A stretch of DNA of 64,000 bases, taken from NCBI RefSeq assembly GCF_900107925.1, contig NZ_FNUJ01000005.1:434001-498000 (forward strand), given 5' to 3'. Each line of letters opens with the position of its first letter. Position 1 is the stretch's first letter. A program made the translations under genes and the position numbers. The stretch comes from Amycolatopsis pretoriensis (GTDB lineage Bacteria > Actinomycetota > Actinomycetes > Mycobacteriales > Pseudonocardiaceae). The notes below the pieces were generated by a model that had not been told where the DNA came from, made no database searches, and was given only the letters and a program-made list of their open reading frames with translations. Shown piece after piece: positions 38,789 to 46,457 of this stretch.

Positions 38789-39502
38789 CTACGACTCGCG
38801 GCGGGCGTTCTGCAGGGCCAGACCTCGGGGTGTGGCCAAACGGGTGATGAGCGCGAAGACGCCGTCGCAGGCCAGCGCCAGGACGACCGCCGCCAGACCG
38901 CCGGCGAAGATCTCGCCGTAGCCCGACGCTCCCAGGGCGAAACCGTCGACGATGTAGCGGCCGAGGCCGCCGCCGTCGTTGACGATCGCGCCGATCGCGA
39001 CCGTCGCGATCAGCTGCAGGAACGCCACCCGCGCGCCCGCCAGGATCACCGGGGACGCCAGCGGCAGTTCCAGCCGGAACATGATCTGCCCCTCGCGGTA
39101 GCCCGTGCCGCGGGCCGCGTCGACCGTCTCCTGCTCCAGCGACACCACGCCCGCGTACGTGTTCGTGAACAGCGGTGGCATCGCCAGCGCGACCAGGGCG
39201 AGCAGCAGCGGCCAGAACGTCGTGTCGACCTCCCAGCGGCTGGCCAGGAACCAGAACAGGATGATCAAGCCGAAGCTCGGGATCGCGCGGCCGATGTTCA
39301 CCGCGCTGCTCGCGAGGAACGCGCCCTTGCGGTAGTGAGCCAGCCACAGCGCCGCCGGGATCGTCAGGACGGCCGCGATCACCAGGGCCAGCAACGAAAA
39401 CCGGAGGTGTTCCAGCGTCCGGTACGGGATGCCGGCCTTGTCCGTCCAGCTCCAGCGGTTGGGGTCCGCGAGCCACGCGTTCAGCTGGTCGAGGAAGCTC
39501 AT
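38789..39502 (-). CDS. Quaternary-amine ABC transporter permease (OpuBD-like)
   Basis: The 237-residue permease has five or six membrane helices and the ATPase-contact loop in ETVDAARGTGYREGQIMFRLELP. It resembles OpuBB/BD and ProW-type permeases for glycine betaine, choline and related compounds. ATG 39502 overlaps the stop of the first permease by four bases. With that permease and the divergent binding protein at 40346 it forms an importer, but no ATPase gene is nearby. Confidence 0.88.
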   Translation of the reverse strand: MSFLDQLNAWLADPNRWSWTDKAGIPYRTLEHLRFSLLALVIAAVLTIPAALWLAHYRKGAFLASSAVNIGRAIPSFGLIILFWFLASRWEVDTTFWPLLLALVALAMPPLFTNTYAGVVSLEQETVDAARGTGYREGQIMFRLELPLASPVILAGARVAFLQLIATVAIGAIVNDGGGLGRYIVDGFALGASGYGEIFAGGLAAVVLALACDGVFALITRLATPRGLALQNARRES

Positions 39503-40206
39503 CGCGCGCGCACCTTCCGCGTCCACGGCGCCAGCAGGCGCTCGCTGAACCACAGCAGGAGGTCGACGATCACCGCCAGCACCACCGACAGCACCACGCC
39601 GACGATGATCTCGGTCGGGTTGGGCGTCGCCGTCTGGATGCCCGCGCGGATGAAGTAGCCCAGGCCGCCGAGGCCGAGCATCGAGGTGACCGTGACCAGG
39701 CCGATCGTCGTCACCGCGGCGACGCGCAGCCCGGCGATCACCACCGGCAGCGCGAGCGGGAGCTCGATCTGCCAGAGCAGCCGGCCGCGCGTGTAGCCCA
39801 TGCCGACCGCGGCTTCGCGCACTTCGTTGGGCACCTGGTCGACGCCGGTGACGATGTTGCGGACCAGGATCAGCAGCGTGTAGGTCGCGAGCGGGATCAT
39901 CGCGGTGAGGAACGTCAGCCCGAAGAACGGCACCAGCACGGCGAACGCGCCCAGGCTCGGGATCACGTACAGCGCGCCGGTCGCGCTCAGGATGACGCCG
40001 TACGACCAGCGGTACCGCAGTGAAAGCACCGCGAGCGCGATCGAGACGACCAGTCCGACGCCGAGCGCGGCCGCGGTCAGGGAGATGTGTTCGCCGAGGC
40101 GCTGGACGATGTCGTCCGCGTTGCGGTCCACCCACTTCCACTGGAAGATCGGGGGTCCGACATCGCCACTGTCGGCGGCCAGCGGGGTCACCGCGGTCAC
40201 GTGCAC
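39499..40206 (-). CDS. Quaternary-amine ABC transporter permease (OpuBB-like)
   Basis: The 235-residue permease starts at GTG 40206 and has a HISLTAAALGVGLVVSIALA first helix and the conserved coupling loop EVREAAVGMGYTRGRLLWQIELP. It pairs with the permease at 38789 through an ATGA overlap. Substrates in this family are compatible solutes such as glycine betaine, proline or choline, and ergothioneine in some species. Divergence from the binding-protein gene leaves a 139-bp control region. Confidence 0.88.
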   Translation of the reverse strand: MHVTAVTPLAADSGDVGPPIFQWKWVDRNADDIVQRLGEHISLTAAALGVGLVVSIALAVLSLRYRWSYGVILSATGALYVIPSLGAFAVLVPFFGLTFLTAMIPLATYTLLILVRNIVTGVDQVPNEVREAAVGMGYTRGRLLWQIELPLALPVVIAGLRVAAVTTIGLVTVTSMLGLGGLGYFIRAGIQTATPNPTEIIVGVVLSVVLAVIVDLLLWFSERLLAPWTRKVRAR

Positions 40207-40345
40207 CTGGCGACCCTACCCCGTTTGGTGGGAGCTCATTCCGGAGTTTGGGAATTCGAGGGGTTTTCTCTCAATATGTGGGCGCTTGTCGGTGGGCGGC
40301 GCTAGGGTCCTTTCGTCTGTTCGAGTGACGAAGGAGTGGGGATTC

Positions 40346-41269
40346 GTGCGCTGGTTCCGGAACGCGTCCGTGGTGGCGGTGGCCCTCGCGGCGACGCTCG
40401 GCTTGGCCGCCTGTGGTGGTGGCAGCGACAGCGGTGACAAGCCCGCCGCGCAGAGCAAGGGTGGCGCGCCGATCGTCGTCGCGTCCTTCAACTTCACCGA
40501 CAGCCAGATCCTCGCCGAGATCTACGCGCAGGCGCTGGAAGCCAAGGGCTATCCGGTGACGCGCAAGCTGAACCTCGGGTCGCGGGAGCTGATCTACCCG
40601 TCGCTGAAGTCCGGTGAGCTGCAGTTCATCCCGGAGTACCAGGGCGCGGCGATCACGACCGGCTTCGGCAAGGAGGCGGGCAAGACCGCGCAGGAGGAGC
40701 ACGACCAGCTGGCCAAGCTGTTCGAGCCCAGCGGCGTCGGCCTGCTGAACTTCGCCGCCGCGGAGGACAAGAACACCTACATCATCAAGTCCGACCTGGC
40801 CAAGGAAAAGGGCATCGCGTCGATCAGCGACCTGAAGAAGCTCGACAAGGTCGTCATGGCGGGGCCGCCGGAGTGCGAGAAGCGGCTGCCGTGCTTCCAG
40901 GGCTTCAAGGACGTCTACAAGCTGACGAACGCGACGTTCCAGACGATCCAGGAAGCCGGGCCGCGGGTCGAGCAGCTCAAGTCGGGCGCGGTCACGGTGA
41001 TCCCGGTCGACTCGGTCAGCCCGCTGACCGGCGACTCGAACTACACGGTGCTCAAGGACGACCTGAACATCGTCCCGACGGAGAACGTCGTGCCGGCGGT
41101 GAACAAGAAGGTGCTCGACGAGCGCGGCGCCGACTTCGCGACCGCGGTGAACGCCGTGAGCGCGAAGCTGACGACGGACGTGATGCGGGACCTGAACAAG
41201 CGCGTCGACTCCGACGGCGAGAAGGCCGCCGACGTCGCGAAGGACTGGCTGGCGCAGGCCGGTCTCTAA
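40346..41269 (+). CDS. Glycine betaine/quaternary-amine ABC transporter substrate-binding lipoprotein
   Basis: The 307-residue lipoprotein has a signal peptide ending LGLAACGG, with the lipid-bearing Cys at about residue 23, and an OpuAC/OpuBC-type domain. Typical blocks are VVASFNFTDSQILAEIYAQ, FIPEYQGAAITTGFG and MAGPPECEKRLPCFQGFKD. AAGGAG precedes GTG 40346. It is divergent from the two permeases it should feed. Its stop overlaps the convergent methyltransferase gene by four bases. Confidence 0.9.
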   Translation: MRWFRNASVVAVALAATLGLAACGGGSDSGDKPAAQSKGGAPIVVASFNFTDSQILAEIYAQALEAKGYPVTRKLNLGSRELIYPSLKSGELQFIPEYQGAAITTGFGKEAGKTAQEEHDQLAKLFEPSGVGLLNFAAAEDKNTYIIKSDLAKEKGIASISDLKKLDKVVMAGPPECEKRLPCFQGFKDVYKLTNATFQTIQEAGPRVEQLKSGAVTVIPVDSVSPLTGDSNYTVLKDDLNIVPTENVVPAVNKKVLDERGADFATAVNAVSAKLTTDVMRDLNKRVDSDGEKAADVAKDWLAQAGL

Positions 41270-42042
41270 GCGGTCCCGCGCACGACCCAGGCGCTCGCCG
41301 AAAGCGGGATCGAGCCGTCCGGGTTGGTCGGCAGGCGGCTGCGCAGGAGTTCACGGATCTGGTTCCGGCGTGCCTCGGGAAGAGTCGCGAGGTACGCCGG
41401 GGCCGGGCCCTGGGCGCCGAGGAACGGCCGCCAGTAGTCGTCGAAGTTCCGGAACACCGTCGGGATCTTGATCTCGCCGACGCTCACGTCGGCGAGGCCC
41501 GCCTCCGTCCACAAGCGACCCATCGGCTCCGGGCGGCACAGCGGGAACCGGCGGCCTTCGTGCCGGTCCGCGGTCCCCGGGTCCAGCTCGGTGGCGGTGT
41601 CCCAGAAGAGGCGGATCAGCTCCATCCCCTCCGCGAGGTCCCACAGGTACGCGGCCGCGAGTCCACCCGGGACGGTCACCCGGGCGATCTCCGCCGCCGC
41701 GGCGGCCGGGTCCGGGACGAAGTTCAGCACCAGCCCCGAGACCGTCACGTCGAAGCGGTCGTCGGGGAACGGCAGCTCGCGCGCGTCGGCGACCTCGAAC
41801 GTCGCTCGCGGGTCCGTCACCGACTCGCGGGCCGTTTTCAGGAAGCCTTCCGACGGGTCGACGCCCACCACCTCGGCCGGGTCGGCCGCCGTCAGGACCG
41901 CCGACGTCAGCGCGCCCGTGCCGCAGCCGACGTCGAGCCAGCGCCGGCTCGCCGGGACGTCGAGCCGGCGGACGAACGTCGCCGCGATCCGGCGGCTCCA
42001 CCGGCCGATGTAGGCCTCGTACGCGTCGCCTGACTGCCACAT
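41266..42042 (-). CDS. Class I SAM-dependent methyltransferase (UbiE/UbiG-like)
   Basis: The 258-residue methyltransferase has motif I in RWLDVGCGTGALTSAVL, the acidic VVGVDPSEGFLKTAR, a VADARELPFPDDRFDVTVSG motif and RVTVPGGLAAAYLWD. It is a small-molecule methyltransferase without an assignable substrate. It starts at ATG 42042. The gene is convergent with the binding-protein gene and 29 bases downstream of the MarR gene, so the two may share a transcript. Confidence 0.87.
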   Translation of the reverse strand: MWQSGDAYEAYIGRWSRRIAATFVRRLDVPASRRWLDVGCGTGALTSAVLTAADPAEVVGVDPSEGFLKTARESVTDPRATFEVADARELPFPDDRFDVTVSGLVLNFVPDPAAAAAEIARVTVPGGLAAAYLWDLAEGMELIRLFWDTATELDPGTADRHEGRRFPLCRPEPMGRLWTEAGLADVSVGEIKIPTVFRNFDDYWRPFLGAQGPAPAYLATLPEARRNQIRELLRSRLPTNPDGSIPLSASAWVVRGTA

Positions 42043-42071
42043 ACGCTGAGTACAGCACAGAAAACCGCTGG

Positions 42072-42554
42072 TCAGCCGTTAGCGAGATCACCCGTCGCGG
42101 TGTTGCCCGCTGACGTCGCGCGCCGCAGGAACCCGGCGATCAACGCCAGCTCCTCCTCGCTGTAGTCCGCGCACAGCTCGTCCATCGCGGTGTTCATGCC
42201 CGCGTAGAGCCGGAACAGCTCGCCGTTGCGGCCGCGGACCGCGCGCACCGCGACCGCTCGCCGGTCCGCCGCTTCCGGGTCGCGCTCGCGGACGATCCAG
42301 CCGCCCTTCTGCAGGCGGTCGAGGATGCCGGTCATCGTCGCCGGGTGCAGCCCCGCGCGGCGGGCCAGGGCGCTCGGGCTCAGCGGGCCGTGGTGGGCGA
42401 TCAGCTCGAGGCAGTCCAGGTCGACGTCCTTGAGCGCCAGGTGGGCGCTGACCTGGTGGTTCAGCAGGGAAAGCTGGTTGCGCAGCTCGCGCAGCGACTC
42501 CTTGACCTCGACCGTCGACCGGCGCCGTCGGGTGGCGTCCGGGGTGGCGGTCAT
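42072..42554 (-). CDS. MarR family transcriptional regulator
   Basis: The 160-residue winged-HTH protein has the MarR recognition region PLSPSALARRAGLHPATMTGI near residue 60 and the wing DPEAADRRAVAVRA. It starts at ATG 42554, divergent from an SRPBCC-family gene at 42605 across a 50-bp gap. MarR proteins usually act on their own promoter and the divergent gene, here the SRPBCC protein, and perhaps the methyltransferase transcribed after it. Confidence 0.88.
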   Translation of the reverse strand: MTATPDATRRRRSTVEVKESLRELRNQLSLLNHQVSAHLALKDVDLDCLELIAHHGPLSPSALARRAGLHPATMTGILDRLQKGGWIVRERDPEAADRRAVAVRAVRGRNGELFRLYAGMNTAMDELCADYSEEELALIAGFLRRATSAGNTATGDLANG

Positions 42555-42604
42555 GGACGTCAGCCTACTGTGGTCACGATCGGTACCCCGGGCAAAGGAG
42601 TGAA

Positions 42605-43039
42605 ATGGGAAAGGTCACGGCCACCGCGGAGCGCACCATCGACGCCCCGGCGGACAAGGTGCGCGCGCTCGTCGCCGACTACGCCGAAACGCGTCCGAAG
42701 CTGCTCACCGAGCACTACCGCGACTACCAGGTGACCGAGGGCGGTGTCGGCGCCGGGACCAAGGCGAGCTGGAAGCTGCAGGCGACGTCGAAGCGGGTGC
42801 GGGACGTGGCCGCGACCGTCAGCGAGCCCCGGCCGGGCACGCTGGTCGAGACCGACGCGAACTCCAGCATGGTCACCACCTGGACGGTCACCGAAGCGGG
42901 TGAACGCAGTGTCGTGAAGATCGAGACTTCGTGGGACGGTGCCGGGGGTATCGGTGGCTTCTTCGAGAAGACGTTCGCGCCCGGTGGGCTCAAGAAGATC
43001 TACGACGGCGTCTTGGGAAAGCTCGACGAGATCGTGTGA
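42605..43039 (+). CDS. SRPBCC family protein
   Basis: The 144-residue START-like protein begins VTATAERTIDAPADKVRALVADY, the usual first strand and helix, and ends in a long amphipathic helix (FAPGGLKKIYDGVLGKLDEI). Such proteins form a cavity for hydrophobic ligands, and some are polyketide cyclases or lipid carriers. AAAGGAG sits six bases before ATG 42605. It is divergent from the MarR gene, which is its probable regulator. Confidence 0.87.
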   Translation: MGKVTATAERTIDAPADKVRALVADYAETRPKLLTEHYRDYQVTEGGVGAGTKASWKLQATSKRVRDVAATVSEPRPGTLVETDANSSMVTTWTVTEAGERSVVKIETSWDGAGGIGGFFEKTFAPGGLKKIYDGVLGKLDEIV

Positions 43040-43135
43040 CCAGTCACAATCGGAATGTGCGCCCCGGTTAGCTGGTTGACTCGGAAGGAATCCGGGGCGC
43101 TTGCCCCGCTTCGACAGAGTTGAGGAGTTTCGACG

Positions 43136-44137
43136 GTGACCGCAGCGACCGAAATCAGGCTGGCTTCCCGCCCGCACGGCGTCCCGACGCACGACAACTT
43201 CGACGTCGTGGACACCGAGGTCCCCACCGCGGGCGAGGGCCAGATCCTGGTGCGCAACCTGATCATGAGCGTCGACCCGGCCATGCGCGGCCGCATGCGG
43301 GACGTGAAGTCCTACGCGCCGCCGTTCGAGGTCGGTGAGGTCATGTCCGGCGGGGCGGTCGGCGAGGTCGTCGAGTCCCATGTGGACGGTGTTTCGCCGG
43401 GTGACCACGTTTTGCACCAGGCCGGCTGGCGCACCCACGCCGTCCTCGACGACAAGCGGTTCGTCAAGGTGGACGCGTCCGCCGCGCCGCTGTCGACCTA
43501 CCTCGGCGTGCTCGGCATGCCGGGCCTGACCGCGTACGCGGGCCTGCTGGAGTCGGCGGAGTTCAAGCCGGGCGACACGGTGTTCGTCTCGGGCGCGGCC
43601 GGCGCGGTCGGCTCGCTCGTCGGGCAGCTCGCGAAGCTGAAGGGCGCCAAGCGCGTCATCGGCTCGGCGGGTTCGCCGGAGAAGGTCCGTCACCTGATCG
43701 ACGACCTCGGCTTCGACGCCGCCTTCAACTACAAGGACGGCCCGGTCGCTTCTCAGCTCCACGAAGCGGCGCCGGAGGGCATCGACGTCTACTTCGACAA
43801 CGTCGGCGGCGAGCACCTCGAAGCGGCGATCGACGCGATCAACCTGCACGGCCGGATCGCCGTCTGCGGCATGATCTCGCAGTACAACGCCACCGAGGCG
43901 ACGCCGGCGCCGCGCAACCTCGCGCAGATCATCGCCAAGCGGCTCACCATCCGCGGCCTGCTGGTGCTCGACCACTGGGGCCTGCAGCAGCAGTTCGTCA
44001 CCGAGATCGCGCCGCTGGTGAAGTCCGGTGAGATCAAGTACTCGGAGACGTTCGTCGACGGCATCCGCAACGCGCCGGAGGCGTTCCTCGGCCTGCTGTC
44101 GGGCGCGAACACCGGCAAGATGCTGGTCCGGCTCTAA
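43136..44137 (+). CDS. NADP-dependent medium-chain oxidoreductase (PTGR/curcumin reductase type)
   Basis: The 333-residue zinc-independent MDR-family protein begins with LASRPHGVPTHDNFDVVDT and has the NADP motif VFVSGAAGAVGSLVGQLAKLKG near residue 150. The family block GIDVYFDNVGGEHLEAAID follows, then IAVCGMISQYNA. These features match prostaglandin/curcumin-type double-bond reductases of alpha,beta-unsaturated carbonyls. It starts at GTG 43136. Its stop overlaps that of the convergent HAD gene by four bases. Confidence 0.9.
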   Translation: MTAATEIRLASRPHGVPTHDNFDVVDTEVPTAGEGQILVRNLIMSVDPAMRGRMRDVKSYAPPFEVGEVMSGGAVGEVVESHVDGVSPGDHVLHQAGWRTHAVLDDKRFVKVDASAAPLSTYLGVLGMPGLTAYAGLLESAEFKPGDTVFVSGAAGAVGSLVGQLAKLKGAKRVIGSAGSPEKVRHLIDDLGFDAAFNYKDGPVASQLHEAAPEGIDVYFDNVGGEHLEAAIDAINLHGRIAVCGMISQYNATEATPAPRNLAQIIAKRLTIRGLLVLDHWGLQQQFVTEIAPLVKSGEIKYSETFVDGIRNAPEAFLGLLSGANTGKMLVRL

Positions 44138-44757
44138 AGCAATTCGGCAAGCTCCGGCAGGGTCGACGCGGTGTAGGTGGGCGCGGGCGAGCCGGGCAGC
44201 GGGTGGACCCCGGGACGGGTGAGCAACGCCGTCTCGAGCCCCGCGGCCTGGGCGCCCGCGATGTCCCAGTCGTGCGCCGCGATCATGACCGCTTTCTGTC
44301 CGGGGTAGGCGGCGGTGACCTGGTGGTACGGCTCGGGCGCGGGCTTGAGGCGCCCAACCTGCTCGGCCGAGAAGATCCGGTCGAGCAGCGGCGCCAGCCC
44401 GGCGTTCTGCAGCTGGGCTTCGGCGGTGGCGAGCGGCGAGTTCGTCAGGGCGACGAGGGTGTGGCCCTTTTCGTGCAGTTTCGCCAGGCCGGGCTCGACG
44501 TCCGGGTGGGCGGGCATCGACCGCAGGCCCGCGGCGACCTTCGCGAGGTCGACGTCCCGGCCGTGCCGCGCGGCGACCTTCACGGCGGCCGCGCCCGCGA
44601 TGCCCGCGAAGTCCTGGTAGCCGCCGGTGGCCGTGACGGTCAGGACCGTGTGGATGGCGAGGCCGAACCACTCGCGCCGCAGCTCGGGGCCGCCGACCAG
44701 GGGATCCATGGCGGCGAGGTCGAGCAGGGTCTCGTTGACGTCGAAGACGCACAGCAT
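44134..44757 (-). CDS. Haloacid dehalogenase, type II
   Basis: The 207-residue HAD-superfamily protein has the nucleophile Asp in MLCVFDVNETLLDL, motif II in LVALTNSPLATAE, the Lys of motif III in VGRLKPAPEPYH and motif IV around MIAAHDWDIAGAQAAG. The NETLLD and HDWD patterns are those of L-2-haloacid dehalogenases. ATG 44757 is preceded by CCGGAG. It is divergent from an ArsR-type regulator, with an inverted repeat at 44784 between them, so induction by a haloacid or related acid is possible. Confidence 0.87.
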   Translation of the reverse strand: MLCVFDVNETLLDLAAMDPLVGGPELRREWFGLAIHTVLTVTATGGYQDFAGIAGAAAVKVAARHGRDVDLAKVAAGLRSMPAHPDVEPGLAKLHEKGHTLVALTNSPLATAEAQLQNAGLAPLLDRIFSAEQVGRLKPAPEPYHQVTAAYPGQKAVMIAAHDWDIAGAQAAGLETALLTRPGVHPLPGSPAPTYTASTLPELAELL

Positions 44758-44783
44758 GCGGGACTCCGGAGGTTCGAAGGTGC

Positions 44784-44805
44784 TCGTACCTCGTCGAAGG
44801 TACGA
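44784..44805. promoter_or_regulatory. Inverted repeat between haloacid dehalogenase and ArsR genes
   Basis: TCGTACC (44784-44790) and GGTACGA (44799-44805) are exact complements over eight bases. A further CGTACCA at 44813-44819 touches the ArsR start codon. The site fits an operator for the ArsR-like protein. Confidence 0.65.
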
Positions 44806-44818
44806 CAGCTGCCGTACC

Positions 44819-45160
44819 ATGTCCAGCATGCCTGGTGACCTGCCCACCCCGGAGCTGGCCGACGTCGACCTCGGCACGGCGCTGTCCGCCCTCGCCGACC
44901 CGCACCGCCGCGCGGTGGTGCTGGAGCTCGTGGCCGGGGACGGCGGCGAGCGGGCGTGCTCCTCGTTCCCGCTGCCGATCGCCAAATCGACCCGCACGCA
45001 CCACTGGCGCGTGCTGCGCGAGGCCGGCCTGGTCCGCCAGCGCGACGCGGGCAACGGCACGTTCGTGCGGCTGCGCCGGGACGAGTTCGACGCGCGGTTC
45101 CCCGGTTTGCTGGACGTGGTCGCCGGGATCAGTACTGCTGGCTCAGCGACCTTTCGTTGA
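44819..45160 (+). CDS. ArsR-type winged-HTH regulator
   Basis: The 113-residue protein begins with a helix (LGTALSALADPHRRAVVLEL) and the ArsR recognition region STRTHHWRVLREAGLVRQRD, followed by an NGTFVRLRRDEFDARFPG wing. No metal-binding CxC is visible in the recognition helix, so it likely senses an organic compound. The start is at ATG 44819, or ATG 44828 nine bases later. It is divergent from the haloacid dehalogenase. Its 3' end overlaps the convergent PPOX gene by 32 bases. Confidence 0.85.
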   Translation: MSSMPGDLPTPELADVDLGTALSALADPHRRAVVLELVAGDGGERACSSFPLPIAKSTRTHHWRVLREAGLVRQRDAGNGTFVRLRRDEFDARFPGLLDVVAGISTAGSATFR

Positions 45161-45743
45161 GGTCCGCGTCCAGGTCTTCCGCGGAAACCGGCAGCGCCAG
45201 CTGGTCGCGCAGGATCGTGCCCAGCGTCGGCAGGGTCGAGCGCTCCGGCCACGTCGACGGGTCCCACAGCGACGACCGCAGGAACGCCTTCGCGCAGTGC
45301 ATGTAGAGCTCTTCGACCTCGACGACCACCGCGAGCTTCGGCCGCTTCCCCCGCACGACGAGGTCGTCGAAGAACGGTGCGTCCGACAGCAGCTTCGCGC
45401 GGCCGTTCACACGGAGCGTCTCGTTCATCCCCGGCACCAGGAACAACAGCCCCGCGTGCGGGTTGTCGATGATGTTCCGGAAGCTGTCGATCAGCTTGTT
45501 GCCCGGCCGGTCGGCGAGCACCAGCGTCTTCTCGTCGAGCACCAGGACCGAGCCCGCCGGGTCGCCGCGCGGTGAGACGTCGCAGCCGCCGTCCGGGGCC
45601 GAGGTGGCCAGCAGCACGAACGGCGAGTGCGCGATCAAGGTCCGCGCGTGCTCGTCGATGTGGTCGATGATCTTCCGCCGCGTGGTCGGCTTCGCTTCGC
45701 CGATCAGCTCCCGCAAGGCCTCGTGTGAGTCGATGATCCCCAT
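45129..45743 (-). CDS. Pyridoxamine 5'-phosphate oxidase-like FMN protein
   Basis: The 204-residue split-barrel protein of the MSMEG_1061 subgroup has ARTLIAHSPFVLLATSAPDG, DVSPRGDPAGSVLVLDEKTL and DRPGNKLIDSFRNIIDNPHAG, the usual flavin and substrate loops. It lacks clear features of true PdxH, so it is probably an F420/FMN-dependent reductase-like enzyme of unknown substrate. It starts at ATG 45743 and follows the TetR gene on the same strand by nine bases, suggesting co-transcription. Confidence 0.85.
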   Translation of the reverse strand: MGIIDSHEALRELIGEAKPTTRRKIIDHIDEHARTLIAHSPFVLLATSAPDGGCDVSPRGDPAGSVLVLDEKTLVLADRPGNKLIDSFRNIIDNPHAGLLFLVPGMNETLRVNGRAKLLSDAPFFDDLVVRGKRPKLAVVVEVEELYMHCAKAFLRSSLWDPSTWPERSTLPTLGTILRDQLALPVSAEDLDADLNERSLSQQY

Positions 45744-45752
45744 GCGTCCACG

Positions 45753-46367
45753 CTAGCGGTGGTCACCGACAATCCGGCGGCCCGCGATCGCGACCCGCGC
45801 GGCCTCCGACGACTTCTTCACCACCAGGTCCACCGGATACCCGTGCTTCACGAAGACCCCGTCCAGCTGGAACGTGCCGTAGCCGTGGGCCTGGGTGAAC
45901 AGCTGCTCCATCAGCTCCAGCGCCGTCGCCGGGTCGGGCGCGACCACCAGGCAGCGCAGGAGGAACTCGTCGGTCAGCCGCCGGGTCTGCTCGTGCAGCG
46001 TGACGTGCTCCGGGCCGTGCAGGCCCTCGGCGTAGATCACGTTCATCCCCGCCCGGCGCTCGATCAGGTAACGCGTGTACGCGCCCGCCGCCGCGGCCAA
46101 GGCGTCCACCGGGTCTTCGTGCTCGCCCGCCGCCGAAGCGACGCGCTCGGCGAGCTGGCACGCGATGTTCGCCGCGACCTCGGCCAGCAGGCTCTCCCGC
46201 GTGGGGAAGTGCCGGTAGGGCGCGCCAGGACTGACCTTCGCCCGCCGCGCGACCTCCGCGACCGAGAAGCCGGCCAGACCCTGCTCCGCGATCAGGTCCA
46301 GGGATACGCGCACGAGCTCGCCGCGGAGATCGCCGTGGTGGTACTTGCCGCCCATGACCTGGATCAC
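45753..46367 (-). CDS. TetR/AcrR family transcriptional regulator
   Basis: The 204-residue protein has an N-terminal TetR HTH in the block FSVAEVARRAKVSPGAPYRH preceded by GKYHHGDLRGELVRVSLDL, and a C-terminal WHG-type ligand domain (TLHEQTRRLTDEFLLRCLVV). The GTG at 46367 has GAGAG upstream; the ATG at 46355 (MGGKYHH) is the start used by many relatives and is equally plausible. Twin 16-bp palindromes at 46386 and 46411 lie between it and the divergent alcohol dehydrogenase gene, its clear target. Confidence 0.9.
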   Translation of the reverse strand: MIQVMGGKYHHGDLRGELVRVSLDLIAEQGLAGFSVAEVARRAKVSPGAPYRHFPTRESLLAEVAANIACQLAERVASAAGEHEDPVDALAAAAGAYTRYLIERRAGMNVIYAEGLHGPEHVTLHEQTRRLTDEFLLRCLVVAPDPATALELMEQLFTQAHGYGTFQLDGVFVKHGYPVDLVVKKSSEAARVAIAGRRIVGDHR

Positions 46368-46385
46368 ATCTCTCGTTCGAAATAT

Positions 46386-46426
46386 GTAAGAGGGCTCTTA
46401 CGTAGACCATGTAAGAGGCCTCTTAC
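46386..46426. promoter_or_regulatory. Twin GTAAGAG-N2-CTCTTAC operators
   Basis: Two perfect-arm palindromes lie at 46386-46401 and 46411-46426, with centres 25 bp apart. Both have the arms GTAAGAG/CTCTTAC and a two-base centre. They lie between the TetR gene and the alcohol dehydrogenase, so a TetR dimer pair probably represses both genes. Confidence 0.82.
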
Positions 46427-46457
46427 GAGGCAACGGTACTTGAAGTTGGAGGGTTCC

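Noticed and set aside
42560..45004. 814-codon minus-strand open frame
   Set aside because: It lies antisense to the SRPBCC and oxidoreductase genes and overlaps the HAD gene in another frame; composition is typical of GC-rich shadow frames.
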